A stretch of 32,450 bases of DNA from IMG/VR virus record IMGVR_UViG_3300005735_000130, positions 1 through 32,450 of that record. One strand, written 5' to 3'. Of the stretch, positions 14,619-21,882 are shown piece after piece. The stretch's first letter is position 1, and each line of letters begins with the position of its first letter. The notes beneath the pieces are model-generated. The model was not told the DNA's origin. It did no database searches and saw only the letters and a program-made list of their open reading frames with translations. Source of the DNA: a virus. The translations under genes and the position numbers were made by a program.

Positions 14619-15518
14619 TCAAGTCCCCCAGGCATTTCCGAATATGTCGACGTGTAGTCTAGGTGTGTATCTCCATCCTCTTGCCATTGCAAGTTCGGCA
14701 ACCTTTCTTGTGTTGAGGCTGTATGTTTCTGATCTTCCTCCCAGTGGCATGACATAAACGGGAACGTTGATTCCCACTTGATTGTACTCGGCAACTGCTT
14801 TTGCAACTTCATCAACATCGGAAGAATCAGCAACCACAAATTTAAAATACATTTGACTGTTAGGAATCCTATTATAAGCAAGAGCAATTTCAGGCTTGAT
14901 AGCAGTGTTCCAAGGTTCACCTGATACGGAAAGTTTTGGAGAGCATGACCAAGTGACTTGGAATCTGTCTTGTTTTCTGAGATAGTCTTCAAAATCCTTG
15001 TGTAAAGTTTGCGTTGTGTTTGTTTCGAATGTAACATTTTTCAGGTCCTTCATTTTTGGATGTTCAAATAATTCTATGTAAGTTCTTTGCCATCCTAACA
15101 AAGGCTCACCGCCTGTTAATATAAAGTGTACATCTTGTCCATTAGACATTGTCCACTTGCCTTCAGGAGTTAATGATAACACATGATCCACTACTTCGTC
15201 AATGGTCTTGTCCATCATATACTTTTTAAACTCGGGGTATATACTGGCATAAGTGTCACAGCCTGTGTGTATTATTGGCAAGTCTTCAAATTTATCCACT
15301 TTGTCCAATATTCCTTCATCTAATAACTGTTTAACTTCAGGATTGTATTTGATCCCTTGTTTCAATTTGTCTGCTCTGTTTGGTTCTTTGTCTAAACCAA
15401 AGTTCATGCATCTAAAGTTACAACCAAACGTTCTTAAGAATACACTGGGTACTCCTACAAAACGTCCTTCGCCTTGAACACTATAAAATGCTTCTGAATA
15501 TCTTAGTTTACTTGACAT
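14619..15518 (-). CDS. queE: 7-carboxy-7-deazaguanine synthase (QueE-like radical SAM enzyme)
   Basis: 299 residues. The start MSSKLRYSEAFYSVQGEGRFVG carries the QueE signature 'F.s.QGEG...G.P..F.R..GCN..C'. TGGEPL at 135-140 is the SAM-binding motif. The [4Fe-4S] cysteines are split: C33 and C37 in GCNFRCMNF, then about 49 residues, then C87 in HTGCDTYA, where canonical enzymes have CxxxCxxCDT. QueE turns 6-carboxytetrahydropterin into CDG, a step to preQ0. With FolE immediately upstream and DpdA in the same strand, its job is most likely to feed DNA 7-deazaguanine modification. It follows FolE by 15 bases and has a GAAGGA ribosome site. Confidence 0.88.
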   Translation of the reverse strand: MSSKLRYSEAFYSVQGEGRFVGVPSVFLRTFGCNFRCMNFGLDKEPNRADKLKQGIKYNPEVKQLLDEGILDKVDKFEDLPIIHTGCDTYASIYPEFKKYMMDKTIDEVVDHVLSLTPEGKWTMSNGQDVHFILTGGEPLLGWQRTYIELFEHPKMKDLKNVTFETNTTQTLHKDFEDYLRKQDRFQVTWSCSPKLSVSGEPWNTAIKPEIALAYNRIPNSQMYFKFVVADSSDVDEVAKAVAEYNQVGINVPVYVMPLGGRSETYSLNTRKVAELAMARGWRYTPRLHVDIFGNAWGT

Positions 15519-15533
15519 TGTGTCCTTCAGTTA

Positions 15534-16217
15534 TCATTTTGAATACTCCTGTTGAAGTTTTATGTTATCCATGAACTCTTTTTTAGTTCCCATGTCCTCA
15601 TTAAAAGCACCTCTTAACACAGTTGTCTGTGTTAAACTACTGTGAGCACTAATACCTCTGTTCTCACAACATCCATGTGTTGCTTGTATGTAAACACCTA
15701 CATTAGGACTACCAGTTGCTTTTTGTATTTCATTTGCAATCACATTATTAAGTTCTTCTTGAAGTGTACCACGTCTAGCACACCATTGTGCAATACGTGT
15801 ATATTTAGAAAGACCAATCAATCTTTCTGCGGCAATTATACCAATGTATGCTACACCAGTCACTGGTTGATGATGATGTGAACACACACTTTTAATTTCG
15901 CTTCGCACAACCAACATGCCTTTATAACCATCATCGATGTGATTAGGAAATGCAGTTGCATTAGGCATAGGATCATAACGACCCACCATTAGTTCATTGA
16001 TATACATTTTCGCAAGACGTCTTCCAGTGTCCATGCTGTTAGGATCGTTTACTCTGTCAATCAATAAACTATCAAGTACTGATTCGAACTTAGGTGTAAG
16101 TTCATCAATAAGTGCTTGTTTGTCACCTTCTTGTAATACAGAACTGATGTTATCACCAGCCCAATATCTAACTCTCTTTTCGTCCAGTCTTTGTTTTATC
16201 CTATCAGATGCTTTCAT
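15534..16217 (-). CDS. folE: GTP cyclohydrolase I
   Basis: 227 residues, close to the 222 of E. coli FolE. Zinc ligands are C112 and H115 in SVCSHHHQPV and C183 in THGCCENRG; GLSKYTRIAQW and the ENRG/S motifs complete the family signature. It converts GTP to 7,8-dihydroneopterin triphosphate, the first step shared by folate, biopterin and 7-deazaguanine pathways. With QueE next to it and DpdA at 24.8-26.2 kb, the pathway use is most likely preQ0-type base synthesis. The ATG overlaps the stop of the 70-residue gene (TAATG) and follows AGAGAG, so it should be co-translated from the promoter at 16457-16485. Confidence 0.93.
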   Translation of the reverse strand: MKASDRIKQRLDEKRVRYWAGDNISSVLQEGDKQALIDELTPKFESVLDSLLIDRVNDPNSMDTGRRLAKMYINELMVGRYDPMPNATAFPNHIDDGYKGMLVVRSEIKSVCSHHHQPVTGVAYIGIIAAERLIGLSKYTRIAQWCARRGTLQEELNNVIANEIQKATGSPNVGVYIQATHGCCENRGISAHSSLTQTTVLRGAFNEDMGTKKEFMDNIKLQQEYSK

Positions 16218-16429
16218 TAATCTCTCTTGATATATTTTTCTAATACTTCTAACTGATCATGGTATTCAGCAATTACTTTCAATTCTTTTTCAATTGTCTC
16301 CAGAATGTCTCCGTGTTCACCGATTCCTACAGCCTTCTCCATATAGATTTGCACATTTGTTGTGTGTTTTTCTATGTGTCCTTTGGCGTGTGCCACCATT
16401 GCATCATAGATGTTTTGTCTACTTGCCAT
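16217..16429 (-). CDS. Small helical protein of unknown function (70 aa)
   Basis: Begins MASRQNIYDAMVAHAKGHIE. Almost entirely predicted helix: an N-terminal helix with HAKGHIEKHTTNVQIYMEK, a turn at VGIGEHGD and a C-terminal helix ETIEKELKVIAEYHDQLEVL. A strong Shine-Dalgarno (TAGGAGA) precedes it. It leads the FolE-QueE group behind its own sigma70-like promoter, so it may be linked to that pathway or may simply share the transcript. I have seen similar small proteins in marine T4-like phages, without a function. Confidence 0.75.
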   Translation of the reverse strand: MASRQNIYDAMVAHAKGHIEKHTTNVQIYMEKAVGIGEHGDILETIEKELKVIAEYHDQLEVLEKYIKRD

Positions 16430-16456
16430 TGTTTTTCTCCTATTTTTATATTATTA

Positions 16457-16485
16457 ATATTAACAAATTTGTTCCACTTTGTCAA
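16457..16485 (-). promoter_or_regulatory. Sigma70-like promoter TTGACA-N17-TAATAT before the FolE-QueE group
   Basis: -35 TTGACA (16480-16485), exact 17-base spacer, -10 TAATAT (16457-16462) followed by TAA. The -35 lies inside the 3' end of the first SGNH hydrolase gene. The -10 matches only 4 of 6. It would drive the 70-residue gene, folE and queE. Confidence 0.6.
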
Positions 16486-17071
16486 CAACTGCTTTGGTAA
16501 CTTTTTGGTTTCCTTCCACTGAATAATGATTTACATTGCCTCGATTTTGAAACCAAAAATTACTAAAATCTAATCTGTGTTTTTCTGTTGCAATATTTGA
16601 ACTCAATTCAAAATGATCTATTGCCAAATATGGTACATCTCCAATCATTCTACCAATTTCTTCTCGGATCAACTTGTAAGTTCCTATTTGATAATCATCA
16701 TCGAAATGATGCACAAACCAATTTTTGGCAGTTGATAAACTTTCATTAAACCAATCAAATCTTCCTTTTATGTCTTGATAAATTAAATCACAATTTTGAT
16801 GAAGACCTTTTGAATGTATAGGATGTTTTGAAGTGTGTACTCTCATCGGACTGGTATGAGCAACTATCACACAATCATACAATTTCTTCCATTGAGGATT
16901 GGTGCTTTGAATATCTTTTAATTGCCTTAATATCTTGTATTCTCCTACTCCAGCCTGTGCTACATTATTAACAGAATGCTTTTCAGCCAGCAAGTCCACC
17001 CATCCAGGACTATCTGCATTGTACTCAGCCGCAAAACTGTCACCTAGTAGTGCTATAATTTTTTTAGCCAT
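16460..17071 (-). CDS. SGNH/GDSL-type hydrolase (1)
   Basis: 203 residues. Block I is IALLGDSFAAEY with the candidate nucleophile S12, block II the Gly in AQAGVGEYKI (about 41-44), and the C-terminal block has NVNHYSVEGNQKV with candidate catalytic H182. These are the landmarks of SGNH esterases and acyl hydrolases. No signal peptide or membrane segment is present, so it would act in the cytoplasm or be carried by the virion. Phage SGNH proteins can deacetylate polysaccharides or modify glycans. It overlaps a second SGNH gene by 19 bases. Confidence 0.75.
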   Translation of the reverse strand: MAKKIIALLGDSFAAEYNADSPGWVDLLAEKHSVNNVAQAGVGEYKILRQLKDIQSTNPQWKKLYDCVIVAHTSPMRVHTSKHPIHSKGLHQNCDLIYQDIKGRFDWFNESLSTAKNWFVHHFDDDYQIGTYKLIREEIGRMIGDVPYLAIDHFELSSNIATEKHRLDFSNFWFQNRGNVNHYSVEGNQKVTKAVVDKVEQIC

Positions 17072-17871
17072 GATATATATTTCTCTGCAACCTGTGTGTG
17101 ATATTCGATATTAAAGTGTTCATTGTCTTGTAAAAAATAATCTTTAGCATTAATATTTAGGTTTTGTAGATAATCTTCCACACTGTTTTCGGCACGTTTC
17201 AGTGTTTTTAGTTTACCAAAATATTCCAAGTTAGTGGGCCATTGTCCTCTGCTTCTAAAATTAAACACAAACAGTTTTGCTCCATGATCTGCACAGATAT
17301 TATCCCAGGCATATAGATTAAGTAGAAACTCTTTTTTCTCTAGCATGGTGTTGCATTCATTGTACAGTTTTATATTCATCCATGGATCTTTTCTTAAATC
17401 TGGTTTGATTAATCCTTTCTCGTGATTAAATTCTAGCCCAAGACTGTTTTGATAATCATCATTGGTTGGTTTAGTTAACAGTTGCACAGTTTCACCTGCC
17501 ACCGGCTGATCACTAAATTTTCTTATCTGACTTGTGCTTTCTTGATGTTCGATAGTAAAATGATCTACAGGTACAGATTCATTTTCTAATTTTGGATCAA
17601 AACTTAAAACCATTCTATTCAATGGAGCCAAACAGATAAACACTTCACTTATATCATTAAATTTTTCAAACATTGCTTTTAGCCAAGTTGTGTACAACAC
17701 ATTAGTAGCACCAGGTTGTGCATATATCACAACAGGTCGTCCGGTTAATGCATTATAAATTTCACAATAGTTGTTTGAATTCCAAAAAGAATAACTGCCA
17801 GGACCAACCTTGCCTTCTACTGTTTGATAGCCAACTGAGTGACTGTCTCCTATGAAAAGTGTTCGACTCAT
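17053..17871 (-). CDS. SGNH/GDSL-type hydrolase (2)
   Basis: 272 residues beginning MSRTLFIGDSHSVGYQ, a GDSH form of block I with S10 as candidate nucleophile. A Gly/Asn block appears in YAQPGATNVLY, and the C-terminal LQDNEHFNIEYHTQVAEKY provides the expected D/H pair near residues 250-255. It is not a close copy of its neighbour: the middle is longer and differs. No secretion signal is seen. Its ATG overlaps the stop of a 31-residue membrane peptide gene (ATGA), so it is translationally coupled to that. The tandem suggests two steps on one acylated substrate, but this is inference. Confidence 0.75.
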   Translation of the reverse strand: MSRTLFIGDSHSVGYQTVEGKVGPGSYSFWNSNNYCEIYNALTGRPVVIYAQPGATNVLYTTWLKAMFEKFNDISEVFICLAPLNRMVLSFDPKLENESVPVDHFTIEHQESTSQIRKFSDQPVAGETVQLLTKPTNDDYQNSLGLEFNHEKGLIKPDLRKDPWMNIKLYNECNTMLEKKEFLLNLYAWDNICADHGAKLFVFNFRSRGQWPTNLEYFGKLKTLKRAENSVEDYLQNLNINAKDYFLQDNEHFNIEYHTQVAEKYISWLKKL

Positions 17872-17963
17872 TTTTTAAATTTTCTTATTATCCAAGTAAC
17901 CAGAGCCATAATTGCAGTGATTAATGCTCCAATGCCTGTACTATTGTTTAATCTGAATATCAT
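17868..17963 (-). CDS. 31-residue single-span membrane peptide
   Basis: A small reading frame starting MIFRLNNSTGIGALITAIMA, with one hydrophobic segment of about 17 residues (GIGALITAIMALVTWII) flanked by R4 and a basic RKFKK tail. The ATG lies 22 bases inside the 3' end of the 2OG oxygenase G gene, and the TGA overlaps the ATG of SGNH hydrolase 2 (ATGA). It fills what would otherwise be an unexplained 69-base gap. The layout fits a real coupled gene; function might be membrane anchoring, or holin/antiholin-like, which cannot be told from the sequence. No strong Shine-Dalgarno is seen. Confidence 0.6.
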   Translation of the reverse strand: MIFRLNNSTGIGALITAIMALVTWIIRKFKK

Positions 17964-18531
17964 AATTCACTATACATCGTGGACCTTTTCTTGGAATCCC
18001 TCCACTGTGTGTTATACTGCCATCGAACATCAGAACTCTTCCTTTTTTAGGAGTGACTGATTTAACAATATTACCTTGTTTGTCAAACAATACAGTATCT
18101 CCATCGGCATCGTTTACATAGTAAATCACAACTGTGTGTTCCACGTCTAAATCTGTGTGCGGTGCATAATTTTTTAATTCTGTTTCATGTGGTACAGATA
18201 TAAAAACTCTAGCCAACATAATATTGTGCAGTGTTAGATTATTAAAATTACAAACTGCTACAGGTATCATTCCGAAGTTGTCTAAGTGTGGACTGTTTGC
18301 TGTGTGTGATTTTAATAAATGTACAAAACTCAATGGTGATTCATTGTTTTCTTTGGCTGTGATTTCATATTTACATCTAAAATCCATAGCAGGATTTATA
18401 AATTCTTCTCCATCACCTTTACGACCAAGTGTGATTAATTCTAAATAATCCTGTAAGTATTCGGGTATTAGATCATCATAAACCTTTATCAAAGGGGTTT
18501 GATTAAGTTTAACATGCGGATGTTGAATCAT
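17941..18531 (-). CDS. 2OG/Fe(II) oxygenase, prolyl-4-hydroxylase-like (G)
   Basis: 196 residues. The core reads KNYAPHTDLDVEHTVVIYYV (H125, D127), GDTVLFDKQGNIVKSVTPKKGRVLMFDG, then SITHSGGIPRKGPRCIVNYDI (distal H175, R185). 'HtD......iYyvN...GG.t.f.......v.p..Grlv.Fdg...H.g......RciinyD' is the P4H/phytanoyl-type layout common in marine phages. It overlaps the HIT gene at its start by 4 bases and the 31-residue membrane peptide at its end. Substrate unknown: protein proline, nucleobase or small molecule are all possible. Confidence 0.82.
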   Translation of the reverse strand: MIQHPHVKLNQTPLIKVYDDLIPEYLQDYLELITLGRKGDGEEFINPAMDFRCKYEITAKENNESPLSFVHLLKSHTANSPHLDNFGMIPVAVCNFNNLTLHNIMLARVFISVPHETELKNYAPHTDLDVEHTVVIYYVNDADGDTVLFDKQGNIVKSVTPKKGRVLMFDGSITHSGGIPRKGPRCIVNYDIQIKQ

Positions 18532-18914
18532 TTTTTATAATTTCCTTTTCCAGGAATAACATTTCTAACACCACCTGTTGGATCTTCACAATCTCCATCC
18601 TTTCTAGGAATAACATGAACATGAGGATACATACAGGTTTGTCCTGCTGATTCGCCCATGTTTAATCCTATATTATATCCAGTGATTATGCCACGTTGCA
18701 CATTGTCGTTGCCTATCTTTAATGCCAAGTCGAAACAACGCAGTAGATTTTGTTGAGTCGCTTCTTTAGGCACAATCAATGAGTGACCTTCTGTGACAGG
18801 AAATCCATCATTGTACCATACACAATCTTTAAATTCATGTACCACATCAGTCCAAGGAGCTCTTCCCTCTTTCTGTGCATCTTCCAGTTTGTCTATTTTT
18901 AATTCTATTGCCAT
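18528..18914 (-). CDS. HIT-family nucleotide hydrolase/transferase-like protein
   Basis: 128 residues from ATG 18914; ATG 18923 and a longer form from 18974 are also open. The HIT end is clear: GESAGQTCMYPHVHVIPRKD, with H98 as candidate nucleophile and H100, and the upstream strands VWYNDGFPVTEGHSLIVPK typical of the fold. The first His of the usual HxHxH is Tyr here. HIT proteins cleave or transfer nucleoside monophosphates (for example Ap4A or AMP-amine bonds). It overlaps the phosphoribosyltransferase by 10 bases; together they may deal with nucleotide salvage. Confidence 0.8.
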   Translation of the reverse strand: MAIELKIDKLEDAQKEGRAPWTDVVHEFKDCVWYNDGFPVTEGHSLIVPKEATQQNLLRCFDLALKIGNDNVQRGIITGYNIGLNMGESAGQTCMYPHVHVIPRKDGDCEDPTGGVRNVIPGKGNYKK

Positions 18915-19357
18915 TCTTCCCATGGATACACAATCCAACAAGGATGTATATCTTTGTTTATAGTGTAACACCAATAATTCAATTTGTCAAACTCACTAGG
19001 TGCGTTGTGTATTAAACTGGCATACTTTACAGTTTTTATGTTACCAAAAAGTTCATAAATGTAATTAAAGGTTGATCCGGTATCATTTATATCATCGATA
19101 ATCAATACCTTTTTATTTTCTGCCACAGCATTCATTAAATTTGCTGAATCTGGTTCAGATTTATGATCTCGTAATCTTATATCCAATGGTTCGTGTGGTA
19201 CATTTAATTTATGACTTAGATAAATCCCAGGTATACATCCGCCTCTGTTGATGCCCATTATTAAATCAGGTTTAAAATTATCATCTTTCATTTGATAACA
19301 AATCTGATTTAACGCATTTCTTATCTGAATCATAGTGAAATAGTTCTTATTTGCCAT
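18905..19357 (-). CDS. Type I phosphoribosyltransferase (purine PRT-like)
   Basis: 150 residues. The PRPP-binding signature is KKVLIIDDINDTGSTF at 82-97, with DLIMGINRGGCIPG (31-44) as the hood/PPi loop. The length and the lone 'RGG..PG' loop resemble xanthine/guanine/hypoxanthine PRTs, which make a purine nucleotide from base and PRPP. Base specificity cannot be assigned. It overlaps the unknown 121-residue gene by one base and the HIT gene by 10 bases. A purine salvage role fits with GMP reductase elsewhere in the window. Confidence 0.82.
   Translation of the reverse strand: MANKNYFTMIQIRNALNQICYQMKDDNFKPDLIMGINRGGCIPGIYLSHKLNVPHEPLDIRLRDHKSEPDSANLMNAVAENKKVLIIDDINDTGSTFNYIYELFGNIKTVKYASLIHNAPSEFDKLNYWCYTINKDIHPCWIVYPWEEWQ
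18962..18990 (-). promoter_or_regulatory. Possible sigma70-like promoter TTGACA-N17-TACACT inside the PRT gene
   Basis: -35 TTGACA (18985-18990), 17-base spacer, -10 TACACT (18962-18967; 4 of 6). It lies near the 3' end of the PRT coding region, about 48 bases before the HIT start. The perfect -35 and spacer fit the other promoters, but the weak -10 and coding overlap make it the least certain. Confidence 0.35.
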
Positions 19358-19722
19358 TAGTAATTCTCTTCATCTGGATTGTTAGTACAATAATCTGTGT
19401 AACATATTCTCCATACATTCTTAAATTTTTCATATGCTATTTTTAATGAAGGATAATCCTGACACACTTTGTCTATAGTTTGTAAACTTGGTACTGTGTC
19501 TTCAAAAGGTTTTCCAGGTAGGAAATCATCAAACTTCATGTTTTCCATTCCTTTGCCTGCATCTGCTCTCATCATGTCGCTGATATCCATTGTGTCCAAA
19601 CTGCCTGATCCGGTGTAATTCACTGTGACACTTTCAGACGCTGGTGCCCAACCTCCTGCTAGAGAATCTTCATCAATGCTCCATACTTCACCTTGTTGTT
19701 CTTTGTCTTTTTTATTTGCCAT
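19357..19722 (-). CDS. Acidic protein of unknown function (121 aa)
   Basis: The N-terminal half is low in order and rich in Ser, Gly, Glu and Asp (EVWSIDEDSLAGGWAPASES). The C-terminal half looks helical: TVPSLQTIDKVCQDYPSLKIAYEKFKNVWRICYTDY. No motif is known to me. The start has GGAGATGAAC within the preceding gene and an 11-base overlap with it; the end overlaps the PRT by one base. Acidic tail-like composition could suit a helper or DNA-mimic role, which is speculation. Confidence 0.7.
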   Translation of the reverse strand: MANKKDKEQQGEVWSIDEDSLAGGWAPASESVTVNYTGSGSLDTMDISDMMRADAGKGMENMKFDDFLPGKPFEDTVPSLQTIDKVCQDYPSLKIAYEKFKNVWRICYTDYCTNNPDEENY

Positions 19723-20116
19723 ATAAGTTCATCTCCTCTTGGATATATCTGTTAAGTTCATGATCTCCAACATCAGTTGGAACCTCATCTTTGTAAAACA
19801 ACTTGTAACTGTCAGAACCATATTTGCCAATGCCGTATAATTCTGTGGCATCGTCACCGTTCCAACTGCTAAATTGTTGACTCATTCTGTATATTCTTTC
19901 TGCTTTCTTCTTTTGCATTCCTAGTGGCTTGAGTACTTTCTCAAGATCAGAAATGTTGGCAGAACTGAGAAGTTCTGTGTGTGTTGCCCAACGTTTAAAC
20001 AGTTTGGGCAGAACTGCTTTGACTTGTTTGCGATTGGTTTGATTCAAGCATATAACACCAACCATGTGTTGCCATGTGTTTGCTACTTGCTGTTGAACCA
20101 TTAGATCATCACGCAT
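19712..20116 (-). CDS. HhH-GPD DNA glycosylase, MBD4-like catalytic domain
   Basis: 134 residues. The helix-hairpin-helix-GPD core is compact: MVGVICLNQTNRKQVKAVLPKLF, LKPLGMQKKKAERIYRMSQQF, then ELYGIGKYGSDSYKLFYKDE (93-111) and DHELNRYIQE. The last two align by eye with the end of the MBD4 thymine/uracil glycosylase domain (GIGKYGNDSYRIF ... DHKLNKYHDW), with D118 at the position of the catalytic Asp. No Fe-S cysteine cluster is present (only C23). It would remove a damaged or mismatched base. The gene overlaps ClpP by one base. A role in repair of, or attack on, modified DNA is possible. Confidence 0.75.
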   Translation of the reverse strand: MRDDLMVQQQVANTWQHMVGVICLNQTNRKQVKAVLPKLFKRWATHTELLSSANISDLEKVLKPLGMQKKKAERIYRMSQQFSSWNGDDATELYGIGKYGSDSYKLFYKDEVPTDVGDHELNRYIQEEMNLYGK

Positions 20117-20676
20117 TAGTACAATTCTTCGATCTTATCGCAAATCTTTAATTTCTTTGCCTCCTTAGCATCTAACCAAACGTCTTGTGCTGGAAGTAAA
20201 ACTTCTCTAATCTGCTTCTCACTCATTCCTATACATTTCTTATAGTGGTCAATCATACGTTTTGTGCTGAGTTCAAATTCTTTTACTCTTGCATACAGTT
20301 CGTGTTCTTTACCTGCACTGCCCCAACTGTATTGGTGTGACAGTATAGAAGTGTTAGGTGTTAATATTCTAGAACCTTTTTTACCTGCAATAAAAATTAA
20401 AAATCCACACGAAGCAATTAAGCCTAGACCCACAGTCTTAATCGGTATAGTACTCGCTTTCATTGTGTCAATCAATGCAAAAGCGGCATGTACATCTCCT
20501 CCTGGAGAATTAATAATTAAAGTTAATTTTGGTAGTCTTGTGTCTGCCAAGTTGTGATTCATAATCCATTGAATACAATTTCTGCATGATTCCATAGTGA
20601 TGTCTTCCATTAATACGTAGACACCGTTACTCGCCAAGTTATTTTGTTGTGATGGCGGCATTCCTTTTTTAGCCAT
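20116..20676 (-). CDS. clpP: ClpP-like serine protease
   Basis: 186 residues, similar to the 190-200 of mature ClpP. The oxyanion loop is NSPGGDVHAAF at 56-66, and the Ser-His-Asp triad is S89 in GLIASCGFLIF, H114 in ILSHQYSWG and D165 in PAQDVWLDA. The usual GxxASMG is GLIASCG here. ClpP forms a self-compartmented protease with an ATPase partner; none is encoded next to it (the MoxR ATPase is 9 kb away and of another family), so it would borrow host ClpX/A or act alone. It overlaps the glycosyltransferase by 8 bases at its start. Confidence 0.85.
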   Translation of the reverse strand: MAKKGMPPSQQNNLASNGVYVLMEDITMESCRNCIQWIMNHNLADTRLPKLTLIINSPGGDVHAAFALIDTMKASTIPIKTVGLGLIASCGFLIFIAGKKGSRILTPNTSILSHQYSWGSAGKEHELYARVKEFELSTKRMIDHYKKCIGMSEKQIREVLLPAQDVWLDAKEAKKLKICDKIEELY

Positions 20677-21718
20677 TTATTTCTCCATAAAGTTTTGTTC
20701 CAGAAAAGTATTCATTCTGAAGTTTAGTTTTTTGCTTCCAAATTGCTGGAATCAATTTTTTGTAATTAGTCATCATGTTTTCTATCTTTTTTACTATATT
20801 TTTCTTGTTTGCCTTGTATGCCTTGTAATCAGATGTCCAATCTGATGGGTATTTAAATTCATCTAATGCCATTTCTGAATAACTCAATCTATCTGGCACA
20901 AGAGGCATTGTGTCAACCATACAACCTTCATACCAACTGATGCCCAGTGTTTCTTGCAGGTTAGCACTAAACACCATCTTTGCTTGTCCTAATAGGTTAT
21001 GATATTCTATTTTAGTAAGCGATTTCTCCTGACACACAATAAATTCATACTGTGGCATAGCATCCTTTAGATCATAAAATATATTTGCTTGTTTTTCAGG
21101 AGCAATTCTATGAGGGAAAAGAATAATATCTTTTTTAACCATTTTCTTGTATGCACTCAATGCCGGATCTAAATATTCCATGGGCCAACCCACTTTTACA
21201 ACTTTATCATTATCTTTGGCTTGTGAAAATGTTTGTGTGAATAGATCAATATGGAACTGTGTAGCAAAGAAGTTGTGATCAAACGTGTCAAACATTGCCT
21301 GCTCTGTGTTTCTTACCCAGGGTTTATCTCCTATAAGCCTGCCTAAAAAATCTTGCGGATCATATGAACCAGCATGCCACATACCACCTATCTTAATTTT
21401 AACATTTAATAATTCTGCCATATACTTCAATTGTAGCACAGTTGGATTCCAAGCATCTGTGTACAAAAAATAATCTCCGTCTTTGATCTTTCCATCACAG
21501 AACAATTTGCCTATCTGTTGCATTTGATTGGCTTTGTACACATTAGTACCACCAAAGTTTAAAAATGCTCCAGGTGTTGTTGCTTGTGGAGTGTCACCGC
21601 CACTTATAACTTCTACTTTTTGATTGGTATGTTTTTTAAGTTGCAAAGGCAGATACTTCTTCCACTCTTTGGTGTATCTTGTATCAACTGCTTCTAAATC
21701 TACAATATAAATCGTCAT
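20669..21718 (-). CDS. GT-B fold glycosyltransferase
   Basis: 349 residues. The C-terminal domain has the GT4-like donor site: ILFPHRIAPEKQANIF (about 198-213), then ANLQETLGISWYEGCMVDTMPLVPDR with the acidic E of 'E.lGi...Eg...g..p'. The N-terminal domain holds an acceptor-side TDAWNPTVLQLKYMAELLN. Members use NDP-sugars to build glycans or glycosylate DNA, protein or lipids. The start codon overlaps the stop of a 54-residue membrane peptide (ATGA). Two sugar-type dehydrogenases lie 1-3 kb upstream on the same strand. Whether the target is host surface, virion or DNA base is unknown. Confidence 0.78.
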   Translation of the reverse strand: MTIYIVDLEAVDTRYTKEWKKYLPLQLKKHTNQKVEVISGGDTPQATTPGAFLNFGGTNVYKANQMQQIGKLFCDGKIKDGDYFLYTDAWNPTVLQLKYMAELLNVKIKIGGMWHAGSYDPQDFLGRLIGDKPWVRNTEQAMFDTFDHNFFATQFHIDLFTQTFSQAKDNDKVVKVGWPMEYLDPALSAYKKMVKKDIILFPHRIAPEKQANIFYDLKDAMPQYEFIVCQEKSLTKIEYHNLLGQAKMVFSANLQETLGISWYEGCMVDTMPLVPDRLSYSEMALDEFKYPSDWTSDYKAYKANKKNIVKKIENMMTNYKKLIPAIWKQKTKLQNEYFSGTKLYGEING

Positions 21719-21879
21719 TTGTTTTCCATGTGTAAAATTGCTGTAAGTCCAGCAAACACCATGAACAATGAGTAATAGATATTACTCCATGTTTCATCAC
21801 CACCCAGTAATGGATGAGGCATAGTGATACTGTAACCTACTAGACAGATAAATGCGATAATGCCGGAAATATAACTCAA
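21715..21879 (-). CDS. 54-residue membrane protein with a TTG start
   Basis: A small frame from TTG 21879 (read as Met) to a TGA that overlaps the glycosyltransferase ATG. Two hydrophobic segments, SYISGIIAFICLVGYSI and NIYYSLFMVFAGLTAIL, flank a loop with GGDETW. AAGGAG, six bases before the TTG, lies in the end of the preceding gene and decides the start. Placement between two minus-strand genes fills a 164-base gap. It could anchor the glycosyltransferase or a partner at the membrane, but there is no direct evidence for that. Confidence 0.6.
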   Translation of the reverse strand: MSYISGIIAFICLVGYSITMPHPLLGGDETWSNIYYSLFMVFAGLTAILHMENK

Positions 21880-21882
21880 GAA

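Noticed and set aside
14567-15037. Open frame of 156 codons on the minus strand
   Set aside because: It lies wholly within queE, which has full motif support in another frame.
20441-20475. TTGACA with TATACC at 16-base spacing inside clpP
   Set aside because: The -10 is weak, the spacer differs from all the others and no gene start follows nearby.
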